Shown here: positions 7,568-13,921 of the stretch, in pieces
Numbering within the stretch: position 1 is the first letter of the stretch
Layout of the letters: every line of letters starts with the position of its first letter
Source: Jatrophihabitans sp.
GTDB taxonomy: Bacteria; Actinomycetota; Actinomycetes; Mycobacteriales; Jatrophihabitantaceae
NCBI GenBank assembly: GCA_025966255.1
Contig: JAOPVG010000200.1
Location: forward strand, 1 to 16,242
Direction: 5' to 3'
DNA length: 16,242 nucleotides
Notes under the pieces: model-generated
What the model saw: only the letters and a program-made list of their open reading frames with translations
The model's database searches: none
What the model was told of the DNA's origin: nothing
Translations under genes and position numbers: made by a program

Positions 7568-7575
7568 GGAGGTGA
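7568..7575 (+). promoter_or_regulatory. Strong Shine-Dalgarno site deciding the kinase start
   Basis: GGAGGTGA is a full match to the anti-Shine-Dalgarno sequence. With GGAGG at 7568-7572 it serves the GTG at 7578 with 5 bases of spacing. The earlier in-frame GTG at 7572 lies inside the site and so is an unlikely start. Further upstream, TACGCT (7545-7550) within TTGTTACGCT is a weak candidate -10 box. Confidence 0.75.
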
Positions 7576-7577
7576 GC

Positions 7578-9272
7578 GTGGCGCTGTTGCGTCGTTCCAA
7601 GCCCGCGCAGAGCGACTTCTTCCCGGGCTTCACCGAGATCGTCGAAATCGGGGTCGGAAGCCTCGCTACCGTGTACCGCGCACGGGAAGTCGGCACCAAC
7701 CGCCTCGTCGCCCTGAAGCTCCTCAACGTACGGGACGCCTCACCCCGTGCGCTCGAATCGTTCGAGCGGGAGTCCATTGCGCTCGGCGCCGTGAGCTCGC
7801 ATCCGAACATCGTCACGCTGTTCCGTTCCTTCCGCGCGGCCGACGGCCGCCCCGTGCTCGTGCTCGAGCTGTGTGCCGGCGCGATTTCCGACCGCATGCA
7901 GGGCGGGCGCGGGCTGCCGGTGCCCGAGGTCGTGGCGCTGGGCATCAAGATCGCCGGGGCGCTGGAGACGGCCCACCGCGCCGAGATCCTGCACCGCGAC
8001 GTCAAGCCGCAGAACATCCTGATCACCGGGTACGGCGAGCCCGCGCTTGCCGACTTCGGCGTCGCGATGCTGCAATCGTCGACGCAGACGACGGCTGGAT
8101 TGTTCGACTTCACCACCCTGCACGCCGCGCCGGAACTGCTCGAGGGCGGCGAGACGTCGGCCGCGACCGACGTCTACGAGCTCGCGTCCTCGGTGTACCA
8201 ACTCGTGGCCGGCAAGTCGGCGTTCCGCGCTCACGACGGCGAGTCGCCGGCCTCGGTCATCCTGCGGATCCTGCGCGACCCGGTGCAGCCGCTCCTCAAG
8301 GTGGATGTGCCGACGCAGCTGTCGGACCTGCTCGTCTACGCGATGTCCAAGGACAAGGACAGCCGGCCGCCGACGGCCGCCGAGTTCGCGGCCGAACTCG
8401 CCGCGATCGAGATCGAGCAGGAGTGGCCGAGCACCCAGTTCCTGATCCGGGACCCGAGCGCGCCGGGCGGCAGAGTCGGCCTTCCGTCGATCACCCGGGT
8501 ACCGATGCGTCCGCCGCTGCCGCCCGCCTGGCAACCTCCGCCGCCGGCCGGGCCGGTCGAAGTGCACATCGACGAGGCGCCCGACGAGTGGTCGGATGTC
8601 TCGCTGACGATCCCGCGCAGCATGACCACGCTCGGCAACCCGCCGCCGGCCGGCACCGCTCCGCCCGCGGGCCGCCACGTGGCCGGCGCCGACGGCAGCC
8701 GGCTGCCGATCCGCGTCGACGAGGACGCCGATGCCGGGCCGCCCCCGCCTGCCCTCGCGCCGGGTCCCGTCCCGTGGGAGTTCACTGCGGAGGCGCCACC
8801 CACTCCGGCTGCGCCGGCCGAGCGTGCCGCGCAGGCTCGGCACTACCCGATCCCGCCGGCGGTCAACAGCAGCGAACCGACCGCCGGGGCCGTCCCGACC
8901 TGGGCCTTCCGGGCCCAGACCCCAGCCGCACCCGGCGCCGCGGCATCGGTCAGCGATCTCACCTTGGACCCGATGTCGTTGCGTCGGCGCGTGACGATTC
9001 GGTCCGGCGCCTCGGCGCTCGTCGTCGACGACGAGCGCTTGCTGCTGCGAGTGTGGTGGCGGCGCAGCGAGATCCCGTGGGCGGACGTGCTCGGCTTCGA
9101 GCCCCGCTTCGAAGGTGTGAGCGCGTCAGGGAGCGGCGGGCGGCTCGTGGCTCTCACGCGAGGCGGGCCGGTCGACCTACCGGCCACCAAGCGCTCGATG
9201 GCCGATCTGCGCTACGTCCACGCCCTGCTCGACGCCTACCGCCAGCGGGGCCAGTACCCCTCCCATCGCTGA
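7578..9272 (+). CDS. Soluble Ser/Thr protein kinase with Pro-rich linker and C-terminal PH-like domain
   Basis: This 564-residue protein starts with a complete Hanks-type kinase domain (about 18-280). It has the Gly loop GVGSLATVY (25-33), the ATP lysine in VALKLL (K47), a helix-C Glu in FERES, HRDVKPQN (139-146), DFG (159-161) and APE (184-186). All catalytic residues are present, so it should be active. No membrane helix or PASTA repeats follow, unlike PknB. Instead there is a Pro/Ala-rich, probably disordered linker (about 290-460), then a beta-rich domain (about 465-555) with the pattern RRVTIRSGASALVVDDERLL and IPWADVLGFE, which resembles bacterial PH domains of the PF10756 type. It should act in the cytosol, perhaps at the membrane through the PH-like part. 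It is convergent with the MoxR/DUF58/TgpA operon, whose relatives often lie near kinases, so those proteins are candidate substrates. No phosphatase or FHA gene is in view. Confidence 0.88.
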   Translation: MALLRRSKPAQSDFFPGFTEIVEIGVGSLATVYRAREVGTNRLVALKLLNVRDASPRALESFERESIALGAVSSHPNIVTLFRSFRAADGRPVLVLELCAGAISDRMQGGRGLPVPEVVALGIKIAGALETAHRAEILHRDVKPQNILITGYGEPALADFGVAMLQSSTQTTAGLFDFTTLHAAPELLEGGETSAATDVYELASSVYQLVAGKSAFRAHDGESPASVILRILRDPVQPLLKVDVPTQLSDLLVYAMSKDKDSRPPTAAEFAAELAAIEIEQEWPSTQFLIRDPSAPGGRVGLPSITRVPMRPPLPPAWQPPPPAGPVEVHIDEAPDEWSDVSLTIPRSMTTLGNPPPAGTAPPAGRHVAGADGSRLPIRVDEDADAGPPPPALAPGPVPWEFTAEAPPTPAAPAERAAQARHYPIPPAVNSSEPTAGAVPTWAFRAQTPAAPGAAASVSDLTLDPMSLRRRVTIRSGASALVVDDERLLLRVWWRRSEIPWADVLGFEPRFEGVSASGSGGRLVALTRGGPVDLPATKRSMADLRYVHALLDAYRQRGQYPSHR

Positions 9273-9314
9273 AGCCCGGGAGCGCGACTGCCAACCCGGC
9301 AGCCACGGGTCGGG
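9273..9314. other. Short convergent gap, weak hairpin only
   Basis: These 42 bases separate the stop codons of the kinase and the TgpA-like gene. ACCCG (9294-9298) and CGGGT (9306-9310) could form a 5-base stem with a 7-base loop. There is no T-tract, so an intrinsic terminator cannot be claimed. Confidence 0.25.
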
Positions 9315-11765
9315 TCAGTGCACCCGCCGGCGGCGCCGCGTGCTGTGCCGGCCCCGGGTGCTCGTCGCCGTCGCGCGGGCCTTGGCCGCCGCGGCCCAGG
9401 ACGACGGCCCGACCACCGGGAGAACCCGGGTCGTGCGGTGATAGCGCAGCCCGGCGCCGGCCCGCTCGCGCAGGCTGAGGCGGCGGCGCACCGACTTGCG
9501 CAGCACGGTCTGCGCGCGCCAGGCGGCGTCGGCCTCGGCCGCACCGACCCAGGATGTCGGGCTGAAGATGGCCGCGTTCGCCGAGTCGCCGATGTAGAGC
9601 GCCTGGGCCGCGGTCTCGCCGCCGAAACGCTCCTTCGTCCGGGCCGCGACCTCCGCGCTGGTCAGATAGGTGAGGTCGGGCAGGCCCGATTCCACCAGCA
9701 CGTCCAGACTCTCCTGCCAGGCACCAAGCAGCCGACGCCGCGGGTCGCCCGGTCTACGCCGCAGGCGGGCGCGTACCCGTTTTCGCAGGACGAGGACGAC
9801 CAACAGCAGCACGATCAGGATCGCGAGCCCGATCAGCACGATCGCCAACGTCGTGGCGGATACGCGATCCGACGTCGGCACCTTGCTCGGCGGAGCGACC
9901 GCGTGGCTGTTGGGGTTCGACGTCGTGATCAATGCGTTCTGGGTCGGCGTCGGCGGCGGGGGAAGCGTCGACGGGGGCGCCGCGCTCGACGGTGGCTTCT
10001 GCCCGGAGTACCGGCCGGGCGCGGCATCGAGCACGACCCACCCGCGGCCGCGGATCGGGATCTCGACCCACGTCCAGGCGTCGGCGGTGGTGACGGTGTG
10101 GGTACCGGCCGGGATCGTCGAACCGCTGCCCTCGGGCGGGAGCCGGAACCCCGTCACCACCCGAGCCGGCACCCCGATCTCCCGGGCCACGAGCGCCACG
10201 AGCGTCGCGTACTGCTCGGGCGTGGCCGATCGGGTGCTGCCGAGGATGGAAGCGAGGACGCCGGCGAAGCTCGTGCCACCGGCGCTCGGCGGGCCCGATG
10301 ACGGAACCGGGCTGCCCGGGCGCGGCGAGGGCGATGCGCCCGGCGTCGACGCAGCGGCGCTAGGTCCGCCCGACAGCGCGTAGCTGGTCCGCAGATCCTG
10401 CATCAGCGCCTGCAGGAACGGCACCGCCGGCGCGCTCTTCGTGTTCGTCTCGTTCTCCAGGGAGGTGACGACGGCGCCGAGCGACTGGCCCACCGCGTTC
10501 GGTACCAGCGTGTCGCTCGGGGGTGCGGACGTTCCGAGCAGTGCGGTCTTCGGCAACTTGTCGAAGCTGATCGGCGTGGCGGCCGAGCGCACGCTGTACC
10601 GAGCACCGGCACCGAGCGGGCGACTTGGCACGACCATGCCGCTCTGCGGATCGATGTTCACCGCGGTGCCGGTGATCTTCTGCGGCCGGTACATGAAGGG
10701 CATCCACGGGACGCTCGTCATCGGTCCCTTGGCGATCGTGTACTGCTGTGACACCGGCGGCCCTGGCGCCCGCACGGCCGGATCATTGTCGGCCGGGATG
10801 ACGCCACCGGAGGGCCGGAACGTCCGGTTGAACGACCAGCCGTCGCCGTCGTAGAAGTCGACGTCGGCGATCGCGATGTAGTTGGACGTCTGCCGGTCGA
10901 CGCTGACGTTGAACAGCGCCGTCCCGTTGCTACGCGGGTCGGCCGGGCGCAGCCCGGACACGAATGACACCGGCGTCAGTGGGGTCGACTGATCGAGGGG
11001 CGGCACCCGCGCCGGCGTCGTGGGCGGACCGGAGAACGCTGACGACTGCACCACGGCAGCGGCGACCAGTGCGATGACCACAGCCAACAGGGTGCCGATG
11101 GCCAGGCCGCGCAGCGGAAGGATGCCCTCGGGCTGCGTGGTCTCGGCGCCGGCGTCCTGCTCGACCCAGGCCTGGGCGGCGCGGAGGAGCAGCAACGTCA
11201 GCAGGAGGGCGCCGGCCAGGATCGTGTCGTACCGCTGCCCGTCGGAGGAGCTCGTGACCGCCCGCGCCGTCGCGGCGTAGGACAGCCCGAACGTCACCAG
11301 CACCGAGGCGTAGGGCAGCACCGACTGCCACCCGCGGCCGATGCACTCGCCGATGACGGCGCCGCAGAGCCAGCACAGGGCGACCGGCGCAACGAGCAGC
11401 GTCCGCGGGCTGACCAGCGGCAGCGCGAAGGTGAGGATCTGCGACGGCCCGTGCACCAGACCGGTGACGAGATCGCCGAACCCGGCCGGGGCGCGCAGGG
11501 CGACGAGCATGACGAAGAAGACGAAGCCGGCTACATCGATCAGTGCGGTGAGCCAGAGCTTGCGGATCCCGATGCCGATCACCACGACCGGCAGCACCAC
11601 GCTGAGCAACGCGGCCCCGAACAGCGGGACGGACAGCACCGACGACGGGAATGCGCGCAGCCACGGCGAGCTGGCCAATGCGCACGCGATGAGCGACAGC
11701 GGCAGCAGCAGGTACGGCACCAAGCGCCGTACCGCGTCGCTGATCGCCGGACTCGCCGCGCTCAC
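9315..11765 (-). CDS. TgpA-like membrane protein with degenerate transglutaminase-like domain
   Basis: The 816-residue protein has an N-terminal bundle of about six to eight membrane helices (10-245, DUF3488-like) and an extracytoplasmic part (about 246-630) containing a transglutaminase-like core (about 450-590). Then come a Pro-rich stalk (590-632), one membrane helix (635-660) and a basic cytosolic tail with SLPDLTYLTSAE-like DUF4129-type features. In the core, EQYATLVALVAREIGVPARV (517-536) matches the catalytic helix, but the family's Cys position holds Pro516. DAWTWVEI (562-569) matches the usual HAW motif with Asp562 replacing His. Only the third residue, Asp580 in GWVVLDAAP, is kept. 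The enzyme is therefore probably inactive. GTG 11765 is chosen for its GTGA overlap with the DUF58 stop and AGGTG 5 bases upstream; ATG 11795 lacks a ribosome site. Relatives include P. aeruginosa TgpA and mycobacterial neighbours of moxR. Confidence 0.85.
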   Translation of the reverse strand: MSAASPAISDAVRRLVPYLLLPLSLIACALASSPWLRAFPSSVLSVPLFGAALLSVVLPVVVIGIGIRKLWLTALIDVAGFVFFVMLVALRAPAGFGDLVTGLVHGPSQILTFALPLVSPRTLLVAPVALCWLCGAVIGECIGRGWQSVLPYASVLVTFGLSYAATARAVTSSSDGQRYDTILAGALLLTLLLLRAAQAWVEQDAGAETTQPEGILPLRGLAIGTLLAVVIALVAAAVVQSSAFSGPPTTPARVPPLDQSTPLTPVSFVSGLRPADPRSNGTALFNVSVDRQTSNYIAIADVDFYDGDGWSFNRTFRPSGGVIPADNDPAVRAPGPPVSQQYTIAKGPMTSVPWMPFMYRPQKITGTAVNIDPQSGMVVPSRPLGAGARYSVRSAATPISFDKLPKTALLGTSAPPSDTLVPNAVGQSLGAVVTSLENETNTKSAPAVPFLQALMQDLRTSYALSGGPSAAASTPGASPSPRPGSPVPSSGPPSAGGTSFAGVLASILGSTRSATPEQYATLVALVAREIGVPARVVTGFRLPPEGSGSTIPAGTHTVTTADAWTWVEIPIRGRGWVVLDAAPGRYSGQKPPSSAAPPSTLPPPPTPTQNALITTSNPNSHAVAPPSKVPTSDRVSATTLAIVLIGLAILIVLLLVVLVLRKRVRARLRRRPGDPRRRLLGAWQESLDVLVESGLPDLTYLTSAEVAARTKERFGGETAAQALYIGDSANAAIFSPTSWVGAAEADAAWRAQTVLRKSVRRRLSLRERAGAGLRYHRTTRVLPVVGPSSWAAAAKARATATSTRGRHSTRRRRRVH

Positions 11766-12898
11766 GCGTGCACCTGCAGATTCCAGGCTGCGCATACGTC
11801 ATCGGCGTCGCGCGCCACGATCAACCGCACGCCGGGGAAGTTCGGCACCGGTTGTTGTTCGCTGTCGATGGAGATCATGACGAGCCGGTCGAAGCGGCGG
11901 CGTAGCCCGGCGACGTAGGGCAGGTCGGCGACGTCGAGCTCACCGGTGATCACGACCAGCGACGTGCCGCCCCGACTCCGGCGCAGCGGCAGCAGCTGCG
12001 CCTTCAACGAGCCCGCGGGGTTGGCCTGCACACCGGTCAGGTGGTCGACGAGCGGGGTGGAATTGCGGACCCGCGGGCCGCCCAGCACGGTGCCGTCGGT
12101 GAGGAGCAACTCGACCGGCGCCTTGTTGACGCCCGAAGCCACGACCACCGAGGCGGCCACGTCGACCGCGGACTCGAACGACTCCTCCGTGTACAGGTTG
12201 GGGCGCTGGTCGAAGATCACCACCGTGTAGGGCTGCGAGGTATCGACGTTGTGCTTGACGACCAGCTTCCCGGCCCGCGCGGACGATCGCCAGTGCACGA
12301 GTCGCAGGTCGTCGCCGGCCACGTACTCGCGCAGCCGATGGAACGTGATGTTGCCTTGAGGCGAAGTGTCCGACGACGGGCCCTCGAGGTGGTGGGTCTG
12401 TCCGGTGGGCAGCGTTCGGAACCCCAGCATCCGCGGGTACACCCAGATGCGTTCGGTGTGGGCGTGCTTGCGCGACAACCGGAACAGCTCGAACGGATCG
12501 CGCCGGGTGACCTCGATCGGTTCCACGTCGAAGATGCCGCGGTGCTTGGTGGGCAACCGGTACGCCCGCGTCCCGCGCTCGCCCCCGCGCAGCTTCGGGA
12601 TCACCGTCCGCACGCGCAGGCCGCCGAAGGGCTGGGTGGCGACAGCGACCGGGATCGACCGTCGACCGCGATTGGCGAACGTGAGGAAGGCGATCGCGGG
12701 CGAACCCTTCGGCACCCGCGGTGGCTGGATCTCGCGGTCGATCACCAGCTGGGACGGCCGCGCCACTGCGGCGTAGCCCAGCACGACGAGCGCGAGCAGC
12801 CCGAGACCGACCAGGTCGAAGGACAGCCAGTCCAGGGTCAGCCCGAGCACGAGCGACGCGATGCCGGCCAACAGCGTCGCGAGCCCGAATTGCGTCAT
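11762..12898 (-). CDS. DUF58 domain protein (MoxR partner, degenerate vWA)
   Basis: This 378-residue protein has two N-terminal membrane helices (5-22 and 28-46), then a beta-rich part (50-155). The DUF58 signature follows in FHRLREYVAGDDLRLVHWRS (186-205) and RAGKLVVKH. After it comes a vWA-like fold starting at YTVVIFDQRPNLY (224-236). DUF58 proteins pair with MoxR ATPases and are thought to be remodelled or loaded by them at the membrane. The usual metal-site DxSxS is replaced here by FDQRPN: the Asp (D230) remains, but both Ser positions are lost, so metal binding through a normal MIDAS is doubtful. ATG 12898 follows AGAGG closely and lies 14 bases after the moxR stop. The stop overlaps the GTG of the TgpA-like gene, showing one operon with tight coupling. 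Confidence 0.9.
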   Translation of the reverse strand: MTQFGLATLLAGIASLVLGLTLDWLSFDLVGLGLLALVVLGYAAVARPSQLVIDREIQPPRVPKGSPAIAFLTFANRGRRSIPVAVATQPFGGLRVRTVIPKLRGGERGTRAYRLPTKHRGIFDVEPIEVTRRDPFELFRLSRKHAHTERIWVYPRMLGFRTLPTGQTHHLEGPSSDTSPQGNITFHRLREYVAGDDLRLVHWRSSARAGKLVVKHNVDTSQPYTVVIFDQRPNLYTEESFESAVDVAASVVVASGVNKAPVELLLTDGTVLGGPRVRNSTPLVDHLTGVQANPAGSLKAQLLPLRRSRGGTSLVVITGELDVADLPYVAGLRRRFDRLVMISIDSEQQPVPNFPGVRLIVARDADDVCAAWNLQVHA

Positions 12899-12912
12899 AG
12901 CCTCTTGCCCGA

Positions 12913-13884
12913 TCAGCCGACCGCGACCGAGCGGGGCACGGGCACCGACTGCATGGCCCGGATGATCAGCTCGGCCCCGGTCCGCCCTTGCAACTCGGCG
13001 TCGGGCTGCAGGATGACGCGGTGCGCGAGCACGACCGGGGCCATCGTCTTGACGTCCTCGGGGACGACGTAGGGGCGACCCGCTGCGGCGGCGCAGGCGC
13101 GCGCGGCGCGCAGCAACGCCAGGCTGCCGCGCGGCGAGACGCCGAGGCGCAACTCCGACATGGTGCGGGTGGCCGTGGCGATGGCGACGATGTACTGCTC
13201 GAGCGCGGGCGCGATCTCGACCTGCTTGACGATGTCGATCATCACCGACACGTCCCGCGCGGAGAGCACTGGAGTCAGTCTCGCCACCGTCGAACCCATC
13301 TTCTGGGTGCGCAGGATCTCGGCCTCGGCATCGGCCGACGGGTAGCCGACCGTCAGCTTCATCAGGAAGCGGTCGAGTTGCGCTTCGGGCAGCAGGTAGG
13401 TGCCCTCCATGTCGATCGGATTCTGCGTGGCCACGACCATGAACGGACGAAGCATCTCGTGCACGATGCCGTCGGCGCTGAGCGTGCCTTCTTCCATCAC
13501 CTCGAGCAGAGCGGACTGCGTCTTGGGCGAGGCCCGGTTGATCTCGTCGCCGAGCACGATGTTCGCGAAGACCGGACCCTTCTTGAACTCGAATTCCTGG
13601 GTCTGCTGGTTGTAGATCGACACGCCGGTCACGTCCGACGGGAGAAGGTCGGGCGTGAACTGGATGCGGTGCCAGGTCAGCGAGATCGACGAGGCCAGGG
13701 CGCGGGCCAGTGACGTCTTGCCGGTGCCCGGGACGTCCTCGAGCAGCAGGTGACCTTCGGCGAGCAGGCAGATGACCGCGTTGCGGACGACCTCCGGCTT
13801 GCCCTGAATGACATAGCCCATGTTGTGGCAGAGCCGTTCGACATCGTGCGCCACCCGGGTGATGCCGTCGGCGGGACTGGCCAA
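12913..13884 (-). CDS. MoxR-family AAA+ ATPase
   Basis: This 323-residue ATPase carries all MoxR landmarks. Walker A is EDVPGTGKTSLARAL (49-63, with K56 and T57). The segment HRIQFTPDLLPSDVTGVSIY (72-91) follows. Walker B is IVLGDEINRASPKTQSALLE (109-128), sensor 1 lies in ATQNPIDMEGTYLLPEAQLD (152-171), and sensor 2 is SPRGSLALL. MoxR proteins are chaperone-like ATPases that help assemble or activate vWA or metal-containing partners. The TTG at 13884 is chosen because GAGGAG (13890-13895) lies 5 bases upstream and the gene then begins 37 bases after the stop of the FN3 gene. The frame stays open as far as 14259, but that extension is Arg/Pro-rich, unlike the family, and is a shadow of the FN3 gene. 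Operon partners are the FN3 protein upstream and DUF58 downstream. Confidence 0.93.
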   Translation of the reverse strand: MASPADGITRVAHDVERLCHNMGYVIQGKPEVVRNAVICLLAEGHLLLEDVPGTGKTSLARALASSISLTWHRIQFTPDLLPSDVTGVSIYNQQTQEFEFKKGPVFANIVLGDEINRASPKTQSALLEVMEEGTLSADGIVHEMLRPFMVVATQNPIDMEGTYLLPEAQLDRFLMKLTVGYPSADAEAEILRTQKMGSTVARLTPVLSARDVSVMIDIVKQVEIAPALEQYIVAIATATRTMSELRLGVSPRGSLALLRAARACAAAAGRPYVVPEDVKTMAPVVLAHRVILQPDAELQGRTGAELIIRAMQSVPVPRSVAVG

Positions 13885-13889
13885 AGCTG

Positions 13890-13895
13890 CTCCTC
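13890..13895 (-). promoter_or_regulatory. Shine-Dalgarno site for the moxR TTG start
   Basis: GAGGAG on the - strand lies 5 bases before the TTG at 13884. No other start codon in this frame near the family N-terminus has such a site, so it decides the start. The 37-base gap between the FN3 stop and this gene shows no other signal. Confidence 0.7.
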
Positions 13896-13921
13896 GGTCG
13901 ATGCGGTGCGGGTTGTTGAGG

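Noticed and set aside
10000..10320. Active protein cross-linking transglutaminase
   Set aside because: Cys and His of the triad are not present at their expected positions, so activity cannot be claimed from the fold.
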